Source of the DNA: Minisyncoccota bacterium
GTDB lineage: Bacteria > Patescibacteriota > Minisyncoccia > Minisyncoccales > CG1-02-41-26
Reading direction: 5' to 3'
DNA length: 28,553 bases
Assembly (NCBI GenBank): GCA_028712605.1
Contig: JAQTPV010000006.1
Span: forward strand, 1-28,553
This document shows, piece after piece, positions 14,419 through 20,602 of the stretch (position 1 is its first letter; each line of letters opens with the position of its first letter). The notes below the pieces were generated by a model. It made no database searches. It was not told the DNA's origin and was given only the letters and a program-made list of their open reading frames with translations. Made by a program: the position numbers and the translations under genes.

Positions 14419-14937
14419 ATGGCAGTTAATCAGGAACCGCATATCCATGAGTTAGTAGTTTGCGCTAACATTTTTGTCAGAAAAGACGATCAATACCTTT
14501 TGTTAAGGCGCTCATCCGAAAAGAAGTTTGCGCCTAATGTAGTGCATCCGATAGGTGGTAAGCTTGATCCCAATGAAAATCCATATTTGGGGGCTCAAAG
14601 GGAATTGCTGGAAGAAGCCGGAATCAAAGTCAGTAATATGAAGCTTGAGGCGGTTATACTGGAGCTCTCCCCGCACAAAAAAGAAATGGATAACAACTGG
14701 CTAATTTTTCATTTCTCTGCCGATTATGACTCTGGTGAGCTCATAACCACAGATGAAGGCGAGTTTGTTTGGCTGAAAGCAGATGATATTATCAAGCAAG
14801 ATTTATTTCCTTCCGTGAGGCAGATTATTGAAAATATTCTCAATCCCGATGACGGTACGATTTTTGCCACCTTTGAGTATAACGGTGATGGCAAGATTAT
14901 TGAGGCAACTAAAAGAATAAACGGGTGTTCGGTATAA
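14419..14937 (+). CDS. NUDIX hydrolase
   Basis: A 172-aa NUDIX protein, which would hydrolyse a nucleoside diphosphate linked to another moiety (for example oxidised dNTPs or ADP-sugars). The NUDIX box occupies residues 46-68: GGKLDPNENPYLGAQ followed by RELLEEAGI, matching G-x5-E-x7-REUXEEXGU, with catalytic acids in RELLEE. The N-terminal part supplies a beta strand (CANIFVRKDDQYLLLRR). The start is ATG 14419, 12 bases after tRNA-Leu; the frame is open further upstream only because it runs through the tRNA genes. Specific substrate not determinable. Last gene of the infB transcript, followed by a strong terminator. Confidence 0.9.
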   Translation: MAVNQEPHIHELVVCANIFVRKDDQYLLLRRSSEKKFAPNVVHPIGGKLDPNENPYLGAQRELLEEAGIKVSNMKLEAVILELSPHKKEMDNNWLIFHFSADYDSGELITTDEGEFVWLKADDIIKQDLFPSVRQIIENILNPDDGTIFATFEYNGDGKIIEATKRINGCSV

Positions 14938-14958
14938 GGCCTATCTTTTTTAAATCAA

Positions 14959-14999
14959 AACCCCGTTCCTCTGCAGAGGAACGGGGTTGCCTGTTTTTT
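14959..14999 (+). terminator. Strong bidirectional terminator
   Basis: A 30-base perfect palindrome, AACCCCGTTCCTCTG with CAGAGGAACGGGGTT (14959-14988), followed by GCCTGTTTTTT. It lies between the convergent NUDIX gene and the 3D-domain gene and probably serves both; the opposite flank is also T-rich on the minus strand. Confidence 0.9.
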
Positions 15000-15010
15000 A
15001 AAAGAATATT

Positions 15011-15595
15011 TTAGTCTAAAATTTCCATTTCTGTATAGCGAGCACCAAAGTTTAGAGCGTCTTGTTTTGAGAAAAAGAATAAATCCACGTTATTAGCGCC
15101 AAGTCTCCAGTGCATCCTATCTTCCACTACAAAAATTTTATGGGGGAAGAGTTCGGGAAACCTAACCTTAGTGCCAAAAGGTAAGCTATTGTTAGCAATA
15201 ATACCATCCCTCACTACGTTGCCAGAAGCGGTTAAAAAAGGAGTATCGTCAGTTTCATCTACGGAAGGTGAATAAGCGGTGGCCACGACCTTCATCTTTT
15301 TGGTAGCCTGCTTGTGGTTGATGGTAGATAGAGGCAATAAAGTAGTCTGTTCAACTATGGCCAGCTCGGAGAGATCCTTTTCAGTTAAGCCAAAAAAGCC
15401 ATAAGCCCTCGCATGCTCTTGTTCGGGCAGGTAAAACGGGTATAAACCCAGTAAACCAATCAAGGTAATCAATGCCAGTCCAAGCCAATTTTTGGTCGTT
15501 AACATAAGGATTAGCAAACGTCGGTTAATAGCCAGCCTCATTGCTTCTTTGAGGCCCATAAGGCCTCTGTCAGCCAGCCTTAACCCATATTCCAA
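15011..15595 (-). CDS. Membrane-anchored 3D-domain protein (cell-wall associated)
   Basis: A 194-aa protein with one membrane span (about residues 38-56, WLGLALITLIGLLGLYPFYL) and an external C-terminal 3D domain (about 100-194). Domain motifs: VVATAYSPSVDETDDTP, LTASG, IIANNSLPFGTKV and VVEDRMHWR...VDLFF, where the family's three conserved Asp residues lie. 3D domains occur in Firmicutes Rpf/YabE-type and MltA-like enzymes that cut or bind peptidoglycan, so a wall-remodelling role is inferred. The start codon is uncertain: ATG 15595 or an internal Met (M13 or M19); M13 has AGAGG 4 bases before it. A strong promoter and a terminator-like hairpin precede it. Confidence 0.8.
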   Translation of the reverse strand: MEYGLRLADRGLMGLKEAMRLAINRRLLILMLTTKNWLGLALITLIGLLGLYPFYLPEQEHARAYGFFGLTEKDLSELAIVEQTTLLPLSTINHKQATKKMKVVATAYSPSVDETDDTPFLTASGNVVRDGIIANNSLPFGTKVRFPELFPHKIFVVEDRMHWRLGANNVDLFFFSKQDALNFGARYTEMEILD

Positions 15596-15610
15596 GTCCC
15601 GCTGTTCAAC

Positions 15611-15641
15611 AAAAAAAGCCAGTAATATTTACTCGGCTTTT
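15611..15641 (-). terminator. Terminator-like hairpin in the 3D-gene leader (possible attenuator)
   Basis: On the minus strand: AAAAGCC, bulged G, AGTAA, loop ATA, TTACT, GGCTTTT, then TTT. That is a 12-bp stem ending in a T-tract of seven. It begins about 2 bases after the predicted transcription start (near 15643) and ends 16 bases before ATG 15595. Confidence 0.6.
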
Positions 15642-15649
15642 ACGGTTTC

Positions 15650-15678
15650 AGTATAGCAAAATTGAGCGAAAAAGTCAA
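15650..15678 (-). promoter_or_regulatory. Promoter of the 3D-domain gene
   Basis: On the minus strand: TTGACT (15678-15673), a 17-base spacer and TATACT (15655-15650), with TGC just before the -10 (extended form). One of the best promoters in the window. Confidence 0.8.
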
Positions 15679-15728
15679 GCCTTTTTAGCCCATTTTTAAG
15701 CCTAACTTAAGGGCGGGTCATTTTGGAA

Positions 15729-15767
15729 GAAAACACCCCTTTCCCAGTTTGGGAAAGGGGTGTTTTC
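15729..15767 (-). terminator. Terminator of the fused pilin-like gene
   Basis: A perfect 18-bp inverted repeat, GAAAACACCCCTTTCCCA with its complement, loop GTT. On the minus strand the stem ends in GTTTTC followed by TTCC. It lies 19 bases past the stop of the 521-aa gene. Confidence 0.85.
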
Positions 15768-15785
15768 GGGGATTTTAGGGACTCA

Positions 15786-17351
15786 TTAGTCTGCAATAGT
15801 ATTTGGGCAGGAAACACTTGCTAATCCATCTCTGCAGGTAGCGCTTGGGTTGATATCGGTTGTGCCGGCATTGCCTTGGCTGTCTGCACAATACCAAGTC
15901 TGGCCGTCTTGTTCGTTGAGGGGAGCATATAGGCAAGCCGACGGAGATTGTTGATTAGACGAACGGCCAATAATTAAATCGCTACCTTGATAAGACTCAC
16001 TTTTTACTTCTGAGCATATGGGGGTTAACTGTGTATTTTGGCAGTTAAGATTGCTATAGTTGCCGTCATCGCTAAAACCATATACCATAACTGTCCTCGC
16101 TTGGGCAATAGCCGATTGCACCCTAGCATCCCTGGCTCTACTTTGGGCTGAATCAAACCCCGTTATCCCCCCTATCAAGGAATGGTTAGGGGCATTACTG
16201 CCTTGGTTGAAATTTTTAATTAGAGAAAAAAGCAACACTAGGCCGCCGATTATAAGTATAATGCCGATTAAACTTATAATCACAAAGCCAGCCTTTTGTT
16301 TGCCGGTGGGCTGAAATTGAAACGCGCCCTTTTTATCCTTGAGATGCCTGTAGAGTAAGAATGGATAAATGACGAATAATGGTGGTAGAAACAACATGAC
16401 CGCTATTTGGGCGGCTCCCAAAATAATTGCACTGATTAAACTGAAATGCAGAATAGTTGATAAGGCAGCAGACAAAAGGGCTAAGCAAACATAAACTACA
16501 ATAAGCCCCAAGCCGATTAATAAGGCTATGGCCGCCACCACTAAAAGCCTCCAAAAAATTTGCCACCAATTTCCTCTGGCATATTCCCTGCTTTTGATTA
16601 TAGCTTTTAGGCCTTTTTCATTCTCGGCGATGACCACAAATACGGCAAATGAAAACCAGAGGCTCATAATTAATCCGGGGATAATAAACAATAATAACCC
16701 GCCAAAAATGATTAGGCCGGATAAAATAACAACCCAATAATAAGAGAGGATTTTATGCCATGCCCTTCTATAGGATTCTATAATGCCGATTGGCTCGTTT
16801 TCGTTTTGGATTGCGCAAACCAAAGCAATTTGATTCCAGATCTGAAGCACGATTACGATTAGTAATTCTATTACGGCCACTGTGCCTAAGGGCACTATCG
16901 TGGTGAGCAGGGAGAAAAGATCGGCATTTGGTTTAGTGAGGCTTGGCAAAAGAGAAGTAAATGATGCAGCCAGAATAACTCCAGTTATGATGCTAATGAT
17001 AAATTGCACCAAAAGGGGGATGGCTGTAATGCCCACTAATGTTTTAAGGCGTTTTTTGTAGAGAGAGCATGTTTCGCTAAAAATAGTCAAGCTGCCAGCT
17101 AGCTTTCCGCTGCTGGACGCCGTTATCAACTGCGGCTCCGCTGTTTCTAAAAGCGCTTGTTCCGATTCTTTCATTGTCGGTAATGATGGGGGTGGTGATG
17201 GGGTTGGAGTCGGGGCTTGGGCCTCTGCTAGGGCTTGTTCTACCTCTTCAGCTGGCCAGCCATTGCTGACTAGGTCGCTTCTGATATCTTCTTTGTTTAT
17301 GCCCCTTTGGAGTTGATATTTAATATATTCAAAAATTCTTGGGTCTGACAT
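15786..17351 (-). CDS. Fusion: UBA-like N-terminus, multi-pass membrane domain, pilin-like C-terminus
   Basis: A 521-aa protein in three parts. Residues 1-45 form a small helical domain (YIKYQLQRGINKEDIRSDL, then GWPAEEVEQAL) resembling UBA-like modules. A Pro/Thr/Ser linker follows (about 46-60). Residues 95-385 hold roughly seven to eight membrane spans and resemble GPDPase-membrane or DUF975-like domains. After the last span, the C-terminal 130 residues (RARDARVQSAIAQARTV, then a Cys-rich end) look like the globular part of a type IV pilin. It has a promoter 11 bases upstream and its own terminator, so it is monocistronic. Function unknown; an envelope or pilus-related role is inferred. 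Start ATG 17351, nearly leaderless. Confidence 0.7.
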   Translation of the reverse strand: MSDPRIFEYIKYQLQRGINKEDIRSDLVSNGWPAEEVEQALAEAQAPTPTPSPPPSLPTMKESEQALLETAEPQLITASSSGKLAGSLTIFSETCSLYKKRLKTLVGITAIPLLVQFIISIITGVILAASFTSLLPSLTKPNADLFSLLTTIVPLGTVAVIELLIVIVLQIWNQIALVCAIQNENEPIGIIESYRRAWHKILSYYWVVILSGLIIFGGLLLFIIPGLIMSLWFSFAVFVVIAENEKGLKAIIKSREYARGNWWQIFWRLLVVAAIALLIGLGLIVVYVCLALLSAALSTILHFSLISAIILGAAQIAVMLFLPPLFVIYPFLLYRHLKDKKGAFQFQPTGKQKAGFVIISLIGIILIIGGLVLLFSLIKNFNQGSNAPNHSLIGGITGFDSAQSRARDARVQSAIAQARTVMVYGFSDDGNYSNLNCQNTQLTPICSEVKSESYQGSDLIIGRSSNQQSPSACLYAPLNEQDGQTWYCADSQGNAGTTDINPSATCRDGLASVSCPNTIAD

Positions 17352-17361
17352 ATTTTTATTG

Positions 17362-17390
17362 ATTAAATTATTTTATTGTATCATTGTCAG
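17362..17390 (-). promoter_or_regulatory. Promoter of the 521-aa fusion gene
   Basis: On the minus strand: CTGACA (17390-17385), a 17-base spacer and TTTAAT (17367-17362). Predicted start near 17355, leaving a leader of only about 4 bases before ATG 17351. Confidence 0.6.
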
Positions 17391-17410
17391 GATAAAAGAC
17401 AATTGTGTAT

Positions 17411-17452
17411 AAAAACAATCCCACGCCTTTTAAAAGACGTGGGATTGTTTTT
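17411..17452 (-). terminator. Terminator ending the rplS/tRNA operon
   Basis: Arms AAAAACAATCCCACG (17411-17425) and CGTGGGATTGTTTTT (17438-17452) pair fully; a C/A mismatch and an inner CTTTT/AAAAG extend the stem. It lies 5 bases downstream of tRNA-Gly on the minus strand and is symmetric enough to work in both directions. Confidence 0.88.
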
Positions 17453-17457
17453 AAGTG

Positions 17458-17529
17458 AGCGGGAGACGGGATTCGCACCCGCGGCCTCTTCCTTGGCAAG
17501 GAAGCATTCTACTGCTGAACTACTCCCGC
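17458..17529 (-). tRNA. tRNA-Gly (anticodon GCC), with altered D/T loops
   Basis: Acceptor GCGGGAG/CTCCCGC; anticodon stem CTTCC/GGAAG with loop TTGCCAA, so GCC. T stem GCGGG/CCCGT with loop TGCGAAT, which puts G at position 55. The D loop AGCAGTA has A at position 18. Discriminator T, as in bacterial tRNA-Gly. No encoded CCA. The same A18/G55 pair occurs in tRNA-Cys at 14242. Confidence 0.93.
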
Positions 17530-17538
17530 TTAAATATG

Positions 17539-17611
17539 TGCCGCGGCCCGGAATCGAACCGAGATAAGACGATTTTCAGTCGCCGGCCGTGACCAACTTG
17601 GCTACCGCGGC
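17539..17611 (-). tRNA. tRNA-Phe (anticodon GAA)
   Basis: Acceptor GCCGCGG/CCGCGGC; anticodon stem GGCGA/TCGTC with loop CTGAAAA, so GAA. T stem CTCGG/CCGGG with loop TTCGATT; D loop with GG. Discriminator A; no encoded CCA. Confidence 0.95.
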
Positions 17612-17620
17612 TTATTTTTT

Positions 17621-17649
17621 ATTGTAGGATAGATTTTACCATTAATAAA
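17621..17649 (-). promoter_or_regulatory. Possible promoter for tRNA-Phe and tRNA-Gly
   Basis: On the minus strand: TTTATT (17649-17644), a 17-base spacer and TACAAT (17626-17621), with a start predicted about 3 bases before tRNA-Phe. The -35 is weak. It would explain the 109-base gap between tRNA-Val(TAC) and tRNA-Phe, in which I see no gene. Confidence 0.4.
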
Positions 17650-17720
17650 GCTTGAAGACACAAAAACTCCTAAGCCAACCCCCCCTACTTTCCGTCTTTG
17701 ATTTACAGGGATTTATGCAT

Positions 17721-17794
17721 TGGGCGAGAAGGGACTCGAACCCCCGGCCTTTTCTGTGTAAGAGAAACGCTCTAACCGACTGAGCTACTCGCCC
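17721..17794 (-). tRNA. tRNA-Val (anticodon TAC)
   Basis: Acceptor GGGCGAG/CTCGCCC; anticodon stem TTTCT/AGAAA with loop CTTACAC, so TAC. T loop TTCGAGT; D loop AGTCGGTTA with GG. Discriminator A; no encoded CCA. Confidence 0.95.
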
Positions 17795-17818
17795 GGTTTA
17801 TAAATGAGGGGCTAAATG

Positions 17819-17903
17819 TGCCCGGGGTGGGACTTGAACCCACAAGCCTAAATTTAGGCATAGAGCCTCAGTCTATTGCGTTTGCCAATTTCGCCACCCG
17901 GGC
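17819..17903 (-). tRNA. tRNA-Leu (anticodon GAG)
   Basis: A type II tRNA of 85 bases. Acceptor GCCCGGG/CCCGGGC; anticodon stem ATAGA/TCTAT with loop CTGAGGC, so GAG, reading CTC/CTT. Long variable arm (GCCTAAATTTAGGC). T stem GTGGG/CCCAC with loop TTCAAGT. Discriminator A; no CCA. It begins 14 bases after the rplS stop. Confidence 0.95.
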
Positions 17904-17917
17904 TTCAGCTCCGCTGG

Positions 17918-18289
17918 TTATTGTTTTTCGGGTTGTTTTTGTTCCCTTTTCTTTAATTTAGCGCTTTTGCCGATTCTATTCCTTAAATAATACAATTTCG
18001 CACGTCTTACCTTGCCGTGGCTTACGAGTTCAATCTTTTCAATAAAGGGGGCATGCAGGGGGAAAATTCTTTCCACGCCCACGCCACCGCTGACTTTTCT
18101 GACAGTAAGGGTGCCAGAAATTCCTCTCCCGTGTTTTAAGGCGATAATTGTTCCTTCAAAAATCTGAACCCTTTCTTTGTTGCCTTCTTTAACCTTTTGG
18201 TGTACTCGAATGGTGTCGCCGGATTTAAGGGTGGGCAAGCTATCCTTGAGATATGATTTTGTGAATTTAGTGATTATTTCTGTATTCAT
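17918..18289 (-). CDS. rplS: 50S ribosomal protein L19
   Basis: L19 sits at the 30S-50S interface. The 123 aa match the family (about 115-125). Recognisable stretches: SGDTIRVHQKVKEGNKERVQ, IFEGTIIALKHGRG, TLTVRKVSGGVGVERIFP, KIELVSHGKVRRAKLYYLR, and a basic tail. It lies in an operon with tRNA-Val(GAC) upstream and tRNA-Leu(GAG) 14 bases downstream, so its mRNA is probably released by tRNA processing at both ends. The 79-base leader between tRNA-Val and ATG 18289 is highly structured and has no SD. L19 leaders with autoregulatory structures are known in Firmicutes; whether this is homologous is unclear. Confidence 0.96.
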   Translation of the reverse strand: MNTEIITKFTKSYLKDSLPTLKSGDTIRVHQKVKEGNKERVQIFEGTIIALKHGRGISGTLTVRKVSGGVGVERIFPLHAPFIEKIELVSHGKVRRAKLYYLRNRIGKSAKLKKREQKQPEKQ

Positions 18290-18308
18290 AATATTATTTG
18301 GCTGTTAG

Positions 18309-18363
18309 CAAATCAGTCAGTATTCATTAATACTAACTAAGCTACCAATTATTAGCTGATTTG
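18309..18363 (-). promoter_or_regulatory. Structured rplS leader
   Basis: On the minus strand, CAAATCAG (18363-18356) pairs with CTGATTTG (18316-18309). Inside, GTTAGTATT (18337-18329) pairs with AATACTGAC (18324-18316) around loop AATG; the two helices share one base. The first arm starts 6 bases after the tRNA-Val 3' end, so the structure would cap the rplS mRNA once the tRNA is cut away. Confidence 0.45.
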
Positions 18364-18368
18364 TAAAG

Positions 18369-18442
18369 TGGGCTCGACAGGGTTCGAACCTGTGGCCTTT
18401 CGCACGTCAAGCGAACGCTCTGGCCAACTGAGCTACGAGCCC
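18369..18442 (-). tRNA. tRNA-Val (anticodon GAC)
   Basis: Acceptor GGGCTCG/CGAGCCC; anticodon stem TTCGC/GCGAA with loop TTGACGT, so GAC, reading GTC/GTT. T stem ACAGG/CCTGT with loop TTCGAAC; D loop with GG. Discriminator A; no CCA. G37 is unusual for a valine tRNA. First gene of the rplS operon. Confidence 0.92.
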
Positions 18443-18469
18443 AAACAAAAAAACTGCTATTGATATAAA

Positions 18470-18498
18470 ATGATAGCGGTTTTATTGATTAAAGTCAA
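18470..18498 (-). promoter_or_regulatory. Promoter of the tRNA-Val/rplS operon
   Basis: On the minus strand: TTGACT (18498-18493), a 17-base spacer and TATCAT (18475-18470). Start near 18463, about 20 bases before tRNA-Val(GAC). Confidence 0.75.
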
Positions 18499-18527
18499 TT
18501 GATTTTAACTCCAAAAAAGGCTACAGT
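18499..18527 (+). promoter_or_regulatory. Promoter of the PHP gene (leaderless)
   Basis: TTGATT (18499-18504), a 17-base spacer and TACAGT (18522-18527). The expected start falls on or next to the ATG at 18534, so the message would lack a leader. It is divergent from, and abuts, the rplS operon promoter. Confidence 0.5.
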
Positions 18528-18533
18528 TTAGCT

Positions 18534-19394
18534 ATGAAAATATCTTATGATTTGCATACGCATTCCCACTATTCTGATGGGGATTTTAGCCCAGAAAAGG
18601 TAGTGGGGCTGGCAAAAGAGAAAGGGCTTTCTGGAGCAGCAATAACAGACCATGATACTATTCTGGGCTGGTCAGAATCTAAGGGGGCCATGCTTAAGTT
18701 TGGGATGCCTTTTGTACAGGGGGTTGAAATTAGTACAATCCTTGAAGACTTAGAGCTTCATGTTTTAGGGTATAGTTATAATTTTGATACGGAATTATTG
18801 AAACCAGCTTTGCAGAAAGCCAAGACAGCTTATTTAAAAAGATTAGAAATCATTAGTCAGAAGTTAAGGGATAACGGGATTGCCGATATTGATATAAGCA
18901 CCCTACAAGAGAAGAAAGGGATGGAAGCGATTTTGACTAAATATGACTTACAAAAAGAACTAGCTTTGAAGCATAATATTCCAATGTCAAAAAGTTGTGA
19001 TTTAATTAACAAGAAAGACGGCCTGGCTTATGCGCCACACGACAGGCAATTGACTCCATCATCAAAGGATGTAATAGACTTGATTTACCGGGCAAATGGT
19101 TTTTCTGTTTTGGCTCACCCAGGAAAGATAATCAAAGATACTGGATCAAGGGACAAAATGTGGGATATTATTAAAAAATTAGTTTCAGCTAGGCTATGTG
19201 GCTTGGAAATCTCCTGTCTGTACCATTCGCCGGAATTGCAGAAAGAGCTTTTGGATTTTTCCAGTAGGAACATGTTATTGAAAACTGGTGGCTCCGATTA
19301 TCATGGTCCTATACATGCTCCTTACAGGTTGCTTGGACTTTACGGAATTGACGACAGTACCTGGCAAGAATTTCACAATAGGTTGATTAAATAA
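18534..19394 (+). CDS. PHP-domain phosphoesterase (YciV/TrpH-like)
   Basis: A 286-aa metal-dependent phosphoesterase. The PHP motifs are complete: DLHTHSHYSDG (His8, His10), ITDHDT, GVEIS, VLAHPG and GGSDYHG. Proteins of this architecture include the YciV/RNase AM group, which degrade RNA 5'-3' or remove phosphate from 3',5'-nucleotide bisphosphates, so RNA trimming or nucleotide recycling is the likely role; the exact substrate is inferred. A long insert (about residues 95-165) separates the second and third metal motifs, as in that group. The start at 18534 has no SD and fits a leaderless mRNA. Confidence 0.88.
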   Translation: MKISYDLHTHSHYSDGDFSPEKVVGLAKEKGLSGAAITDHDTILGWSESKGAMLKFGMPFVQGVEISTILEDLELHVLGYSYNFDTELLKPALQKAKTAYLKRLEIISQKLRDNGIADIDISTLQEKKGMEAILTKYDLQKELALKHNIPMSKSCDLINKKDGLAYAPHDRQLTPSSKDVIDLIYRANGFSVLAHPGKIIKDTGSRDKMWDIIKKLVSARLCGLEISCLYHSPELQKELLDFSSRNMLLKTGGSDYHGPIHAPYRLLGLYGIDDSTWQEFHNRLIK

Positions 19395-19397
19395 GAA

Positions 19398-19430
19398 GGC
19401 TGTTAAGTGGATGATAATTTGCTAACAGCC
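19398..19430. terminator. Possible convergent terminator
   Basis: GGCTGTTA (19398-19405) pairs with TAACAGCC (19423-19430) around a 17-base loop, between the convergent PHP and kinase genes. The following CCCCTTATTTATTT is only partly T-rich, so termination is plausible rather than sure. Confidence 0.4.
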
Positions 19431-19437
19431 CCCTTAT

Positions 19438-20442
19438 TTATTTAATGTTGGCCAGAATAAAGTTGTTTACAGCTTCAGCTATCCAGAAATATTCTGATGT
19501 TTCTGGAATATCTCGGCAAAGGGCGTTGACCCTTCTTCTTTTTTGAACTCCAGCTATTTCGCATAAAGCTGCCCAGGTTTTTATGTAATAATACCTGCTT
19601 TGCCATTCGGTAAAGCCTATATTTTTAGCAAAACCTTTAGCAACTTTTATGGCCATTCGCTCGGCTTCATCAATAAAGTTTGATCTTTGAAATTGATAAT
19701 CAATTTTTAAAGCTGAGCCGGTATTTTCAAAAGAAGGGGCACTAAGGAATTTAACAAAATTAAATCCTTTTTGCCAAGTGTAAACGACTAAGTCATCTAT
19801 CCAGCAAAATCCAGGGCGTAGGTCTATCAGGTACAGCTTTCCGTCATTGCCCACAATAAAGTTATCCAAATGAGCATCTCCATGAGCCAGACAATAGGTT
19901 TCAGCTTTTTTCATTTGGCGAATGGTATTGTCAAAAACAGTGCGAAGATTAACTTGCGAATTTTCGTTATTTATTATAATGGGCAGACTCTCCTCACCAT
20001 TTAAAAATTCCATAACAAATTTTTCTCCCCCCTCAAGCTCCGAGCAATTCCTTAGCTGTTTTTTGCAACCATTTGTTTTACTCCAGAGCTCGCTTAAGAG
20101 CTCTAAGCCTTTTTTGTAATACTGAAAATCTTTCCCATCGCTGTTTAAGAGTAAATGTAAAAGACTGGATCCCTCTACAAACTCAAAAACCATATAGCCT
20201 TCCCCAACTATTAAAAGTTTTGACAAAGAGACAAAGCTGGATAATGACTTGTGATATTTAGCTCTTTCCGCTAATTTATTCAAGTCGTTCATGAATTTAA
20301 TTGTAAACTTACCATAGCTGGTTTCAGCTTTATAAATGCCATCGCTTCCTATAGTAGGGAATTCATTAACTGAAGCAATATCTGTAATAGAGCCTAATCT
20401 ATGCTTGTTGATTATATTCGCAACATTGTCTATCAAGTTCAC
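19438..20442 (-). CDS. APH-type phosphotransferase
   Basis: A 334-aa kinase-fold protein of the aminoglycoside/choline phosphotransferase superfamily. The catalytic loop HGDAHLDN (about residues 187-194) and the metal-binding DLRPG (about 207-211) are present. An ATP-binding N-lobe lies around residues 30-95 (GKFTIKFM could hold the Lys). The natural substrate could be a sugar, choline, a lipid or an antibiotic; resistance should not be assumed. The start is GTG 20442, because AAAAGGAGG lies 9 bases upstream; an in-frame TTG at 20499 lies before that SD. The strong SD is unusual here. Monocistronic, behind the terminator of the ftsH/tRNA-Ile unit. Confidence 0.8.
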   Translation of the reverse strand: MNLIDNVANIINKHRLGSITDIASVNEFPTIGSDGIYKAETSYGKFTIKFMNDLNKLAERAKYHKSLSSFVSLSKLLIVGEGYMVFEFVEGSSLLHLLLNSDGKDFQYYKKGLELLSELWSKTNGCKKQLRNCSELEGGEKFVMEFLNGEESLPIIINNENSQVNLRTVFDNTIRQMKKAETYCLAHGDAHLDNFIVGNDGKLYLIDLRPGFCWIDDLVVYTWQKGFNFVKFLSAPSFENTGSALKIDYQFQRSNFIDEAERMAIKVAKGFAKNIGFTEWQSRYYYIKTWAALCEIAGVQKRRRVNALCRDIPETSEYFWIAEAVNNFILANIK

Positions 20443-20516
20443 TAATAACAACCTCCTTTTGAATAATAAGCAAGGAATATCTTCAAGCCATTGAATCAAA
20501 TTAAAAAACTATCTTG

Positions 20517-20546
20517 ATGATAGTTTAACAACTTGTTTTTGGGCAA
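20517..20546 (-). promoter_or_regulatory. Weak candidate promoter of the kinase gene
   Basis: On the minus strand: TTGCCC (20546-20541), an 18-base spacer and TATCAT (20522-20517). The -10 lies within an 8-bp inverted repeat, AAACTATC/GATAGTTT (20506-20526), which is followed by a T-run on the minus strand and might instead be a terminator. Confidence 0.35.
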
Positions 20547-20551
20547 TGGAC

Positions 20552-20581
20552 AAAAAAAGACAAAGTTAGGAAACCTTGTCT
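20552..20581 (-). terminator. Terminator after ftsH/tRNA-Ile
   Basis: On the minus strand: AGACAAGGTT, loop TCCT, AACTTTGTCT (10 bp with one G-U pair), followed by TTTTTTG. It lies 22 bases past the tRNA-Ile 3' end. Confidence 0.85.
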
Positions 20582-20602
20582 CTATTTGTCAGAAAAATAA
20601 AA

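Noticed and set aside
18451..18482. Hairpin AAACTGCTAT/ATAGCGGTTT with a T-run on the minus strand
   Set aside because: It overlaps the -10 box of the rplS operon promoter, and only one arm would be in that transcript, so it is unlikely to act as its terminator.
18300..19430. 14-base GGCTGTTAGCAAAT at 18300-18313, also present inverted at 19417-19430
   Set aside because: A shared 14-mer in a window of this size is expected by chance, and the flanks do not match.
19438..20442. Calling the kinase an aminoglycoside-resistance gene
   Set aside because: The HGDAHLDN and DLRPG motifs define the superfamily only; nothing points to an antibiotic substrate.
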